A stretch of 64,000 bases of DNA from Cytidiella melzeri (lineage: Eukaryota; Basidiomycota; Agaricomycetes; Polyporales; Irpicaceae), in assembly GCA_022592445.1 (NCBI GenBank), contig JABYQR010000167.1, forward strand, positions 32,589-96,588, given 5' to 3'. Positions 50,901 through 59,753 of the stretch are shown piece after piece; within the stretch, counting starts at the first letter, position 1, and the number at the start of each line of letters is the position of its first letter. Below the pieces are notes generated by a model. The model did no database searches, was not told the DNA's origin, and saw nothing but the letters and a program-made list of their open reading frames with translations. A program made the translations under genes and the position numbers.

Positions 50901-53057
50901 TGCCTCTGCTTCGGTGTAGTCAACCATTAGGGAGGTGAGTCTGATTTGGTCAGAGATACTGCGTCCTCGGATGAAACCTGCCTGATCAGGGTGGATGACT
51001 TCCTGCGCGTGCTTTGCCAGGATGGCCGCGGCGGCTTTGGTGAAGACTTTATAGTCGGTGTTCATGAGGGTGATAGGTCGGTAGTTCGCAATATCTTTTT
51101 TGTTTAATTTGTTTGGTTTTAGGATTGGGCACATCCACCCCGCCGCAAATTCGTATGATTTGTCCACTCCAAAGGCTTGTATATCGTTGTATACTGCGGT
51201 AAGTGTGCTAACTATGTCAAAAGCGGGGTTATCTGATTGTGCTGTTTGTAGATGTCGTTGATCCATTGTTTTCCAGAGCTCATATGGGAGGCCATCGAGG
51301 CCAGTCGCTTTCCCGTTTTCCGACGTCCTTAGGGCTGTTCGAACTTCTGCGACAGTGATCAGTCGTGCAAGGTCTGCTTTTGCGTCGGATGAGAAGGTTG
51401 GTTGCATTACGTTGAAGATGGTGTCAGTTGCTCTTTGTCTTACGTCCGCGGGTATTGACTTGAGGTCATCGTATTGTAGGTCGTTGTGATAATCTCTTGC
51501 AAGTTCGGCCATGCGGTCCGACCGCGTTTCGGTTTGGGTGGCCAGGGGCAGGTGGGATGGAGCTCGTTCGAGAGCGTAAACAATGTCTCGCGGTTTGCAT
51601 GCAGCGTTGACCTTGGACCAATATTTGCTTATTGTTTCGCCTTCTATTTGATATCGTGCCGTTGTTGCTATTTTATTTCGGTCTGCTCTCATCTTTGCCA
51701 AATCGTTGATTTTTTTTTGTAGGAGAGCTACAGAGATGGCATGGTCGTCGACGGTGAGGTCATCATTGTTTTGGAGTAGTGTTTCTAACTGTGTCTGTAG
51801 TGCACAAATTTTCGCTTCGACTTTCGGTATGGCTACTCGGGCGCGCTGGCGCAGCATTGCCATGAGGTTGCGCTTAAAATTGGCAAACAGTCGTTGAGGG
51901 TTTTGTTCTTCGGTGCGTATTATTTGGCATGCTTTGAGTGTATCCTCTAATTTCTTTCCATGTGTGTGTATGTACTCAAGGATTTCTTTGTCTTGTAGTA
52001 ATGTGAGCGGTGTCACCCATCTGCCGGTGCCAACGTAAGGCGCATCCGGGTTAGCGACACGTGCGGATACAAGTAAATGGTCTGTTTCGACCCCGCCAGT
52101 GTGGGTAATCTTCCATTCTGTGGAACTTTGGTTGAGGGGTTGGGTGAGGTAGATGCGGTCCAGTCGTGATTTACTCCCCGCATGTGTCATGCCGTAGGTG
52201 AAAGCGCGTGTTGTGGGGTTGGCTAGTCGCCAGCCGTCGACTGTTTCGAAGGAGAACATCATGTCGCGTAGTGTTTCGACGGCTGGTAGGTGATCGTCAT
52301 TTCCTGTGGAGCGGTCGAGAGGTTCTTCGACTACGTTGAAGTCGCCGAGGACAATGTCGGGTTTGGTGAGTCCTTGTTCTTCGATGTTAGTTTGGATGGT
52401 TGACCAGAAATTTGTGTTGTCTTGATGATTGTTAGGAGCGTATATTGCGAGTATGGTTAGTATCCCGGTCTTGTGCCACGGTATGGTTGCCATGATTGCG
52501 CGACCTGGTATGATTTCGCGGTGCGTAATATTCTCAGTTGCCATGATGGCTTTGTTGAAAACTAAAGTAACGCCATGTGCATTTTGGCGTTGGGGGTTGG
52601 CAGAGTTGATAATTTTCAGCCGTTTATCGTATACTTGATGGAGGTTGTCAATGTATTGGTCTGAGAGGTGCGTCTCCTGTAGTGCCAATATTCCTATGCG
52701 TTGCGTTTTCATTAGATTGATTACATGGGTCCACTTGTTTTTAGGGTTGCCCAGTGCGGTAGCCCCGTGCCCTCTCATGTTAAGCGATGCGATGTTAACG
52801 TTTGCGTACGTCTTTTTCCCTTTATATGTGCGGGTTTTCCGTTTACGTCCGCGTCGGACAGGTCTATTTGCTATGGGTTGGGTGGTGCTGGTCTGGGACG
52901 TGAGTGTGATGTTGCGGGGGCCCGATATTGTCGGTGCATTCCTTGTTGCGTGAGGTTGATCTTGGTTGTTTGCCTCGCCTTGGGTAGGCTGGGGGGTGGG
53001 TCCACCTTCGGTTACTCCAACGCCATCATTGGTCGAGGGGGCGGTGGTGTGTCCCAC
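47967..53057 (-). CDS. LINE ORF2: endonuclease / reverse transcriptase / RNase H
   Basis: Enzyme for target-primed reverse transcription, 1,696 residues, intact. The basic N-terminal stretch (residues 60-85) contains NRPVRRGRKRKTRTYKGKK. The APE-type endonuclease is at about 86-330, with ASLNMRGHG, LALQETHLSD (catalytic Glu), DIVLGDFNVVEEPLDR and the terminal TDHLLVSARV. The reverse transcriptase is at about 600-900, with YRPITLMNTDYKVFTK, GFIRGRSISDQI, IIGLDQEKAYDKL, GVRQGDPLSCLLFN and catalytic SLFADDTTAF. The RNase H is at about 1290-1430, with VVTIYTDGSCINNG, AGEILAVQQAA, IVSDSKYVIEGL and FEWVKGHSENEGNEGADALA, holding the D-E-D-H/D catalytic set. A C-terminal zf-RVT-like Cys/His motif is CTICHDEESIEHILTECNAP. 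The start MGHTTAPSTNDGV is the first ATG. It lies about 1 kb downstream of ORF1. Confidence 0.92.
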   Translation of the reverse strand: MGHTTAPSTNDGVGVTEGGPTPQPTQGEANNQDQPHATRNAPTISGPRNITLTSQTSTTQPIANRPVRRGRKRKTRTYKGKKTYANVNIASLNMRGHGATALGNPKNKWTHVINLMKTQRIGILALQETHLSDQYIDNLHQVYDKRLKIINSANPQRQNAHGVTLVFNKAIMATENITHREIIPGRAIMATIPWHKTGILTILAIYAPNNHQDNTNFWSTIQTNIEEQGLTKPDIVLGDFNVVEEPLDRSTGNDDHLPAVETLRDMMFSFETVDGWRLANPTTRAFTYGMTHAGSKSRLDRIYLTQPLNQSSTEWKITHTGGVETDHLLVSARVANPDAPYVGTGRWVTPLTLLQDKEILEYIHTHGKKLEDTLKACQIIRTEEQNPQRLFANFKRNLMAMLRQRARVAIPKVEAKICALQTQLETLLQNNDDLTVDDHAISVALLQKKINDLAKMRADRNKIATTARYQIEGETISKYWSKVNAACKPRDIVYALERAPSHLPLATQTETRSDRMAELARDYHNDLQYDDLKSIPADVRQRATDTIFNVMQPTFSSDAKADLARLITVAEVRTALRTSENGKATGLDGLPYELWKTMDQRHLQTAQSDNPAFDIVSTLTAVYNDIQAFGVDKSYEFAAGWMCPILKPNKLNKKDIANYRPITLMNTDYKVFTKAAAAILAKHAQEVIHPDQAGFIRGRSISDQIRLTSLMVDYTEAEAQNGVIIGLDQEKAYDKLTHDYIWRSLYETGAPAAFINTVKALYSAAFTYVVINGEISSPFKVIRGVRQGDPLSCLLFNIAIEPLARMMRASNIEGFNIPGAPSKKVVSLFADDTTAFLSEHDRFEDLENILDTWCLASGAKFNKGKTAVIPVGSPEYRQQVITTRTLSQHGPALPTDLKITPDGTAVRMLGAWIGNKINETEPWLPVLTKINTALRRWGTCKPSLRGKRLIVQMLVAGMTQYLTKVQGMPKPIEQQLKKIIHNFIWDNAKTAPVNAETLQQQPGNGGIKLLDLTSRNEAIELTWLATYLNRTNTRPTWTYIADALIARNVVLTDHNIQMSARKDMFTQTWKASTHHKSKLPECLKRMLQVASKYNANFSAIKLPERLKESLPLWYHIGAKLPLRRLMSSIAGKCLLTNHDINTVGDAMSISQRFTDEGQNHLSRASCTCNACQYARRHTPCKNPSKCFDTAKALLDNLNVKWHPTATPATDDLTLTRHRKEKNRRAQQEGLTLTFNPTVTTGPEVTDGFRIFTDPSIQSSEPAHRRAPGTAVAREVVTIYTDGSCINNGDFNARAGAGVWYGLNDARNLSIRVPGPIQTNQAGEILAVQQAAARTTPFAPLHIVSDSKYVIEGLTIHLQKWRDKGWIAVDNADLFRSAAYHLQKRSAVTTFEWVKGHSENEGNEGADALAGHGAQKTDEDPIDLSIPANWNITGTKLAVLSQALAYAGIRQGKTHQTRPTTEVNLDHVFHCVHDHLSGRQPTRAAIWKALRHRDITKKISDFLWKSMHGALKVGKYWNHIPHFEERAKCTICHDEESIEHILTECNAPECKRIWQLCQRVWLKKVPNLPWPGTRLGNILGAALIDLRTPDKKRLHGASRLYRIMITESAHLIWRMRCERRIDRQHLQPEIDRRWLAAMNSRILLDREMTRKKYGKKALNKTLVLRTWSGTLRNEHNLPTDWINTGFLVGMGPPLQHT

Positions 53058-54079
53058 CCGAACTCCGGAGTTGGAGTAGCTCTCACCAATACCGTGTGTA
53101 GTTTCCGTGTAGGTAGGGTTATTTATATGTTCAGGCTCCGGTTGTACAGCGTCGCATACGGAGAATAGCGACGAGGTAGAGGAAGTTACCCATCCTCTTG
53201 AGGGGGGACAATGTCATGCACTTACGTAGCCTCGAGTCCGACTACCCGAGGTGTTGTGTGAGACTTTGGCTGGATTGCAGCCCGCGGCCAGTCCTAGACC
53301 TGAATAGGTCGCCGCTTTGACAGCATTAAGGTGTGTCCTTCCTAGCTTCTAAGCTTTCCTGTTCGAGCAGTAAATGTGGGCGAATAAGCTGTTGGTCGAC
53401 TGCGTAGTTATCTCGAGGATATGAGCGGCCGCCGGTTCGTCAATACGAGGTACCTGTCCGTAAAGTGTCGTGCTTTGCGGATGACTCAGGTCTCAGTTTA
53501 GTCGCGTATGGTGACGGTATTTAAACACGATATAAGTTCGGTATGTATTCGTTGTGATTTACTACAAAGTTGTGCAAGTGGTGCTAAAGGAGAGTGTGTG
53601 TAGCGATGACTGTAGTTGGCACGATGCAGGGCTTGTATGTTTATACTATGGGAGCCGGTCTGTCTTTACCGTGTGCAGTGGGTTTGTACTTGGATAGAGG
53701 CGTACTCCTGGGGTATGATGAGCGAGACTGGGAGATATCTGGCGGTGTGCGGTGAGAAGGATACGTAGTTCGATTCAGGTTTGGCGATGATGAGTGCAAG
53801 CGGTCGGGTGCGTGTCGAAATGGGACTTTGAGGGTGGGTATGCGAGGTGGTGTGCGAGTCGTTATTGGTATTCGTCGGTAGTGTCGTCTGCGGTATTTGG
53901 TGCGTCGATGTGGTAGTTTCAATCTTTGATAACGATCATGCGAGTACAGTCACTTCGTGGGGGTCTATATTGCCGGTGTGCTGGTTGAGGTGAATTTGCG
54001 AGGAGTGATTGGTGAAGTTGCAGTAAAGTAAATATGGGGTGATGCTGCGGACGGAATGTAGAGGCGAGGCGGGGATGCT
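53058..54079 (-). other. LINE inter-ORF spacer
   Basis: About 1 kb with no conserved domain. A 93-codon frame at 53922-53641 is very rich in Arg, Pro and Thr and looks compositional. The spacer is long for a LINE, so ORF2 translation would need reinitiation, an internal start, or a separate transcript or splice. Confidence 0.5.
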
Positions 54080-55456
54080 TTAGTCGTAGTATCCGCGGTA
54101 TTCGTAGGGATCGTCTGAAGACGCGAAGGCTTCCATCCTACTGCGTCGATCGCCACGCGAGAGGGTTTTGTAACGGGTGTCCCTCCCTCGTCTTTGTGCT
54201 CGGTCGCGATATATGTCTCTGTCGCGGCGGTCATCACGACGGTCATCACGACGGTCATCGCGGTTTCGTCTCTCCGGTCGCTCTTGTTGGGGGAACCTCG
54301 ATGAGGTGGCGGGTTGGCGTCTGGAGGATGATGGGTGGTCGTGCTGATTGTCATAGTGTGAGTTGGTAAGGTCAGCGCCGTTCCATCCGGGGATGTGAGC
54401 GTAGGGGCAGAGGCCAGTGAGATGGTTAGAGGCGCCGCAGCCTTCGCACGTGTTGCGCAGGGGCCAGTGCGAGCCGATGCCGATGTTGCGCGCTGGGTAT
54501 TCTAGGAGGTGGAGTTGGTCGCGGAAGTCGATCCAGTCTTTGACGTTATCTGTCGGGGACATCATGTAGAAGCCGACCTTGTAGTTTTCGTAGCCCCCCC
54601 TGACTAGGAAGTTGAGGGTCTCTGTGTGGATGGAATCCAGGACTGCGCGAACACCGTCTGTAGGGGGATCGGTTTGGAACGTAGGGTTATCTGCGACAAG
54701 GTCGCGGATCGTAGTCATGACCGTCGCCGAGCCTTCAATGGCTGCGCAAATACCCGTCTTGATGGCCGGCAGGTCTCTACAATTTGGGTATTTGTGGAGG
54801 AGCATGATGAACGTCGGAATTTCGTATCCGGGCTCGTGGATGAAGAAAGTGATGAAGGGTTCGCGGATCGAGTACACCTTTTGCTCGATCAGGAGCGCTC
54901 GTGATTCCAGCTTGAGGTCCCAGATTTCGAAAAAACAGGGGTCGTTGCGGTTGGGGTTCGTGACGGTCGACATGTCTTTGGGAGGAGCCCTGAGGTCGAA
55001 ATTGTCGCTCGGATCGAGTATGAAACGTAGAGACTTAATGATATTCTGTTGGACTTGGAGTGCATCGCGCGAGGCAGGCGTCTTGCCCCAAACCCTTACG
55101 AAGAGGACGTCTTCGGGCTTAGCGGCGATTTTGATGGCGTGTTGAGGAGATATACCGACGAATTTGTATTTAGGGTCGTTGTGGTGAATGTAGGGCCAAC
55201 CGTCTGCGGGTTTTGGAGTCCAGGCAGCGGTTGCCAGCTCGTCTTCCTGTTGGTCAGAGAGTGGCTCAGGGAGCCCGGGCGAGGGATGTTGTGCGACCTG
55301 TTCGGCGAAGAGCGCGAGGAGCCCGTCCGTGCGCACTTTCGGTACCTGGTGGCGGGGGGCAGGTTGTTTCGGTAGCACCGCGCCGGTAGGTTGTTTTCCG
55401 TCGATGGTGGTGGCGGACATTGTGTCTTTCACCAATGTGGTCGGTGCAGTCGGCAT
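54080..55456 (-). CDS. LINE ORF1: RNA-binding Gag-like protein
   Basis: Presumed RNA-binding partner of ORF2, 458 residues from ATG 55456. The N-terminal part is Pro/Ala/Thr-rich. The middle is globular, with WPYIHHNDPKYKFVGISPQH, FVRVWGKTPASRDALQVQQN, FEIWDLKLESRALLIEQKVY and YKVGFYMMSPTDNVKDWIDF. One zinc knuckle, CEGCGASNHLTGLCP (CX2CX4HX4C, about residue 335), is followed by a strongly basic/acidic tail with repeats of DDRRDDRRD (about residues 395-430). The ATG lies within the end of the upstream ORF0 (28-bp overlap, different frame). The frame is intact. Confidence 0.8.
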   Translation of the reverse strand: MPTAPTTLVKDTMSATTIDGKQPTGAVLPKQPAPRHQVPKVRTDGLLALFAEQVAQHPSPGLPEPLSDQQEDELATAAWTPKPADGWPYIHHNDPKYKFVGISPQHAIKIAAKPEDVLFVRVWGKTPASRDALQVQQNIIKSLRFILDPSDNFDLRAPPKDMSTVTNPNRNDPCFFEIWDLKLESRALLIEQKVYSIREPFITFFIHEPGYEIPTFIMLLHKYPNCRDLPAIKTGICAAIEGSATVMTTIRDLVADNPTFQTDPPTDGVRAVLDSIHTETLNFLVRGGYENYKVGFYMMSPTDNVKDWIDFRDQLHLLEYPARNIGIGSHWPLRNTCEGCGASNHLTGLCPYAHIPGWNGADLTNSHYDNQHDHPSSSRRQPATSSRFPQQERPERRNRDDRRDDRRDDRRDRDIYRDRAQRRGRDTRYKTLSRGDRRSRMEAFASSDDPYEYRGYYD

Positions 55457-56001
55457 GTCTGTAGGATGCGGGTATGATTAGTTGTGAGTTGAGTGTATGT
55501 TGGTGTCATCGTACTCTCGGGGGACGCCTGAGGTCCTTCATCACTGTCCCTTTGCTTCCGCTTCCCCGCGACATGGGTTGGGCTTGCTGCGGGGGGGTAT
55601 TCGATTCGTTTGAATTTTGGTAGTTGGACTGGCGTTATCTGGCCTTCATGTTGCTGGTCGTCGTCTACCTCTTCGATGAATGCCGTCGTTGGCAGAGTGG
55701 ATGGAGTTGGAGACGTTAGAGCCGGCGATTCGGGCGTCGGGTCAGGGGTGGTTTGTCGCGTGGCTGGTGTGCCTCGCGTATTGATGTGGGCTGTACCGGG
55801 CCTTTTCCCGGGCGTTTTGGTTGTTTTGGTGGGTTTGGTCATTCTTTCGATGTGATCAAGGCGGTGTTGAGGACGTGGAGGGGGCGTACATATTGCGTCG
55901 TAGGTATGGTTTGGGTTGGAGGGGGGTGCGTTGCAAGGAGGGGAGGTAGAGACTTTCGGCTGTACCCGGTGTTTGCTTTTGTTATTTTTGGGGGGTAACA
56001 C
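55429..56001 (-). CDS. LINE upstream ORF (ORF0)
   Basis: 190-codon frame starting MLPPKNNKSKHRVQPKVS and ending in the first codons of ORF1 (overlap of 28 bp). It is rich in Pro, Thr and Lys, with one acidic stretch (FIEEVDDDQQHEGQITPVQL). No domain is recognised. The overlap and its position directly 5' of ORF1 suggest either a separate small protein or an N-terminal extension reached by a frameshift. It could also be a chance frame in GT-rich leader sequence. Confidence 0.4.
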   Translation of the reverse strand: MLPPKNNKSKHRVQPKVSTSPPCNAPPSNPNHTYDAICTPPPRPQHRLDHIERMTKPTKTTKTPGKRPGTAHINTRGTPATRQTTPDPTPESPALTSPTPSTLPTTAFIEEVDDDQQHEGQITPVQLPKFKRIEYPPAASPTHVAGKRKQRDSDEGPQASPESTMTPTYTQLTTNHTRILQTCRLHRPHW

Positions 56002-56518
56002 TGTGTTATTTTGATGCTAAGGTCTTAGAATGGAAGTGATATGTTTAAAAAGGGAAAGTGTTGAAAACACGGTCGTAATTCTCGTCGTTGTCGCGCGTAG
56101 CAATGGCGATGCAATACAGAACGATGTATATAGTACATCATCTCGGGCTTTTACATGTGTGGTTTAGGTGGTTTAAAGGTTGGGACTGAGGGGTATTTGT
56201 GGTGCGTGGGGGGTTGTAAGATGGACGTCGTATGGTTCTCGAAGTTGGGTGTACTCGAGTGTAGGTGTGATGGTAGGGCGTGTAGCTAGTATCTTTCCAG
56301 GGTTGTGTGAGCACGTAGATGCGTGATGGTGTTTAGTGTGGATTCAAGAGGGTTGAGGTGGGTGTTTGCATTGGTTTCGTGGGGTTGGTCACTGATGTCT
56401 GTGCCATCGCGGCGGGTGTGTTGTGTATACAGAAGGGTGATGTCGGGTTCGTTGATTTTGGTGTATTTGTGGGTTGCTTTGTGAGTTGGTTTGCGCTGTT
56501 AGCTTCACTGTTTGAGAC

Positions 56519-57068
56519 AGTTACTAGTCCCTTGGGCCGCGTAGAGGCCAGCGCCAGCGTACCAAGGGGATGGTGGTGGTACCTGTCCAAGGGAACAGGC
56601 AAGGTCCTTCCTCCAGCCAGCAATTTCAAGGCTACACAGTTACACAATCTTCTTTACTCACCTCCGCCTCCTGACTGGCTGTTACAATTGCTGGAAAAGC
56701 AGCAGCCAGATAAGGTGTATGATGACTGGCTGCGAGATATGCAACTTTAGTCGATGTCACCAGGTGTACGGAGAGAGGTTGAAGAAACTCGGTTGAATGC
56801 TCGAACGAATACTCTGGCCACAGTTCAGCAGCTGGTGGGAGACCAGCTTGATCCCAAAGGCCTGTTTGATGCATATAGTAAACCAGAGGAGAAATTACCT
56901 GCAATTGAGCACATTAGGCACCTGGCCACCAGCGGATTACCTCTTCATTATGTAGAACAGAAGGGTGACCTGCCCTTGTATAAGCTTGTTCTGCAGCGGG
57001 AGATGAATGCAGTCAAAGAACTGCGCAATCGGTGTGTAATATGTCAGATACTCCTAACATATTGTTGA
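56519..57068 (+). pseudogene. fragment of an unassigned gene next to the LINE
   Basis: Coding-like reading SPLGRVEASASVPRGWWWYL and LPPASNFKATQLHNLLYSPP then PDWLLQLLEKQQPDKVYDDW to a stop at 56748-56750. A second frame follows with VGDQLDPKGLFDAYSKPEEK, IRHLATSGLPLHYVEQKGDL and LVLQREMNAVKELRNR up to a likely donor near 57029. It begins abruptly at the LINE 5' end and has an internal stop, so it is probably a relic interrupted by the LINE. The family is not recognised. Confidence 0.45.
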
Positions 57069-57681
57069 TGATCACATCTGAACACAGGCCACTAAAGAAT
57101 TCACCGGGGAAAATGAAGTTGTTTTAGGGTTTCAATTCAGAAATCACTCATTTTCATGGTCACAGTAGGTAAAACAAGGGTGTCAAAGCGAGATTGTACC
57201 GCTGATCATTGGAGATCAGATCTATGGACAATGTAGATTAGATAGGTAGATAGATAAGATCAGATAGTACATAGCATGTGATTCCATCATCATTATGGCC
57301 ACACACAATGCGATACTTGCACCTTATTGCATCATGTTCCAGTAGTTTCCATGACTGAATAGCAGAAGTCCCACGAGGCTTCTCCATGACTCATATTTCA
57401 TATACTAAATGTATTGAGCTTACTAAAGGCTCAGTCAGCACCATTCAATTATGTAGGATGCTCAGTCATTGCTTACATTCTCTATTCAGTAGTATTAGTA
57501 AGCAGGACTGTGCATTACCAATCCTTACTCATATGACATTACTGCAGCATTATTAATCTAGTTACAGACATGTATATATACTGCTCCTAGAGAGCAGAGA
57601 AATAATAAGACACTTACTGTCGAGCCAGTATCGCCAACCGCGACACTAGCCCGACAGAGGCAGGGGAAAGGGACGCTTACC
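57069..57681. other. non-coding with an LTR-like promoter block
   Basis: No gene. 57235-57265 has TAGATAGGTAGATAGATAAG microsatellite sequence. 57567-57612 (ACAGACATGTATATATACTG then AATAATAAGACAC) resembles the TATA and R region of the LTR at 18032-18547, so a partial LTR of that family may end here. Confidence 0.4.
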
Positions 57682-58412
57682 TGTTGTTGGTTGGTAGGGT
57701 TAGGTGTAGGCTTTGGGGGCGAGCAGTGAGAGTAAAAGACGTGTGGATTGCCTCGCAGACGTGAGGTTTTTATCTACTACTACAAGCGTACAAACAAGTG
57801 TAAATACAGAGCGCGTGAGCGCTAGTCAGCTTTCCATCGCTGACACGCCCGGAAATTGGCTAGGCGCGGAGACCCAGCAGCAGCCCGCCATTTGCGTGGC
57901 CCGCGTCATCCTGAGCGGCAAGTCCCTCCACTTTCCCAGCGTCACAGGCACGAGGAGTTCACCAAGGTCACGAGAAGTCCACCGAGGATCCGAGGACTTG
58001 GCAAGGAGCAACGCGCCGGAAACATCTGAGGCCGAGGAATTGCACCGAACTCTGACACACAGACACGCCCCTTTTGCATCGGAGCATGGGCCGGCCAGCC
58101 ACCAAGTGTTTCGGACGCGGGTCAGACCAACGGTAGAAGAAACTTGACGCGCAAACCCCGTTTCAGGAAGACTCCTATCACGCCACGCTGTGCAACTCCT
58201 GGACGGCGCCTCATCACCTGCTCACAACGGGTGGCGCCTTTTCAGCGCAAGGGCGCGCGCCGCTACTCCGCGTCGGCCAACGCTGTGTCCTGCCGGGCGT
58301 CAACTTGCTGGACATTTTGCCTCCGCAGACGGAAGAATTCTGCCACCCTGTTTCCTCGCTCTTGCGTTTGGGTTTAGGACATAGAAGGAAAGGTTTAGGA
58401 GAGGGTCTTTAG

Positions 58413-58432
58413 GGTATATAAAAAGGTGTTGC
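58413..58432 (+). promoter_or_regulatory. TATA box of the element B gene
   Basis: GGTATATAAAAAGGTGTTGC lies about 150 bp before the ATG and is identical to the element A copy. Confidence 0.6.
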
Positions 58433-58573
58433 TTGTACTGCGTAAAAAATAAATCAATCCCCACCCCAGTTTCCAGAGTTCACTTTACGCTTTGCGCTTG
58501 CGTCGAGGGAGTCTCTTCGCGCCCATAGCTGTAGCTTCTTCTGCGTTGTCTCACTGCAACTTCTTTCACGTTT

Positions 58574-59101
58574 ATGTCCGCTGCGTCTACCAACGACAAC
58601 CCGCCTCGAGTCTGCCGTTACTGTCCCACCGTTCCCCACCTACCCGACGGTCGCTGCCCTTACCGCCCGCGCCTGCGCGAGGTTCTACGCCGTTACCCCA
58701 TCATCCCCGCGCCCACGCCGCTGCCAGAACCCTCAGCAGCGCCTACGGTCTCCCCTGAGAGATCAACTCCTAAATCACCCTCGCCAGCATTGTCCGTCGC
58801 CTCTGTCGCGGACTCGCTTGATAACTGCTCCTATTGCGACACTCAGAGCGACCACCCAATTCCCCTACGTTCAGGACCTTTCGTCCCGCTCAACTGCAAT
58901 CGCCTGCGCGCGCCGCACCCAGATTGTTGGCTGTCCCCAGACTTTGAAGGCAAGGACCACGAGTGCAAACTAGTGCAGTTCAATCTTACCAGCTCTACCA
59001 ACGTTGTCGTTGGCCACGCATTCGCCTGCAATACGCATCGCCGCTCGGGAAGTGTTGTTCTACACTACCGCCCCCGCGCGCAGTCTGTTGAGTCGGATTG
59101 A
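58574..59101 (+). CDS. Cys/His-rich 175-residue protein of element B
   Basis: Intact homologue of the element A protein, equal in length with no gaps and about 90% identical by my comparison. All Cys and His positions are retained, including CRYCPTVPHLPDGRC and CSYCDTQSDHP. Substitutions cluster in the Pro/Ser-rich linker and at charged positions (for example Glu to Lys in the DHEC segment). Both copies remain open over 175 codons despite many nucleotide differences, which supports a real product. Confidence 0.6.
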   Translation: MSAASTNDNPPRVCRYCPTVPHLPDGRCPYRPRLREVLRRYPIIPAPTPLPEPSAAPTVSPERSTPKSPSPALSVASVADSLDNCSYCDTQSDHPIPLRSGPFVPLNCNRLRAPHPDCWLSPDFEGKDHECKLVQFNLTSSTNVVVGHAFACNTHRRSGSVVLHYRPRAQSVESD

Positions 59102-59753
59102 CTGCAATCTCACATAGCCTTGCGCTGCGACCCGCGCTCCATTAGTTTATCTTTCTCTTACGGTTCCTTTCGGCTTCGTTACTGCGTTTGCTTCTTAACT
59201 GCGTTATTTTACTGCGTTACTGCATTGTGTTTCACCTTCACTGCGTCGAGCTTACTGCGTTCACTTTCACTGCGCCCGCGTTTTACAGCGACTTCTTCAT
59301 CTTCACCAGCGACCGCGTTTTGTGTTCAAGATTCATATTGCGCCTGCGTTTACCATCTGCGTCTCTCCGCGCGCTGTCTTACTACAAGTCGCGACGTCTC
59401 CCGCGCATCCTCTTTGAGTCGCGCTATAACTCTTTCGCTTTCACCACGCCGACTTGCCCTTTTACCCGCGATACGCGTGGTAGTTGCCCGTCTAACTCCC
59501 TTCATATAAACTTTATCACAAACCTTGTCGCTCTTTTAGCACAGGTAAAACTAGGACTCTAAAGACCACCTCGCACACTTTAACACTTCCGCGCTTCCAC
59601 ACCTTTACACTTCTATTGCCACTTCGTGGTTGGTTGTGTTGTCTTTAAGGTTGTTCTTAGTTTGAAGCGTGACTAAGTGTCACATTGCGTTTCGACACAG
59701 CTCAACATGCGGTTTCCGACACAGCTCAGCATGTGCTTTGACACAGCTCAACA

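Larger units (their letters stand above)
47782..56515 (-). mobile_element. LINE with EN-RT-RNase H ORF2 and poly(A) tail
   Basis: Non-LTR retrotransposon on the minus strand. The 3' end is a run of 24 T on the plus strand (47782-47805), i.e. a poly(A) tail. Upstream in sense order are ORF0 (56001-55429), ORF1 (55456-54080), a spacer of about 1 kb, and ORF2 (53057-47967). ORF2 is a single uninterrupted frame of 1,696 codons, so this copy may be competent. The endonuclease, RT, RNase H and zf-RVT order fits the Tad1/I-like group. The 5' boundary near 56515 is set only by the change from GT-rich leader to unrelated coding-like sequence. I found no target duplication. Confidence 0.88.
57841..59682 (+). 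mobile_element. element B: 1.84-kb relative of element A
   Basis: Runs TGACACGCCCGGAAATTGGC to GACTAAGTGTCA and matches element A (31325-33192, reverse) throughout: leader, TATA box, 175-codon gene, ACTGCGTT-rich 3' part and terminus. It is inserted in the copia-2 LTR. Flanks are CATCGC (57835-57840) and CATTGC (59683-59688), which could be a 6-bp duplication with one change. Elements A and C instead show a 4-bp CCGT. Confidence 0.7.
57682..59753 (-). repeat. 3' LTR of copia-2, split by element B
   Basis: On the minus strand the LTR starts TGTTGAGCTGTGTC at 59753, right after the polypurine tract GCGAGGGGGAG (59764-59754). It runs to 59683, is interrupted by element B (59682-57841), and resumes at 57840, ending CCAACAACA at 57682. 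Its own length is about 230 bp, with the inverted ends TGTTG..CAACA typical of copia LTRs. Confidence 0.65.

Noticed and set aside
48026..52953. Numerous plus-strand frames opposite LINE ORF2
   Set aside because: They are shadows of the intact minus-strand reading frame with its clear enzyme motifs.
53641..53922. Arg/Pro/Thr-rich frame in the LINE spacer
   Set aside because: Composition only; no start context or domain, and the spacer has similar openness in other frames.
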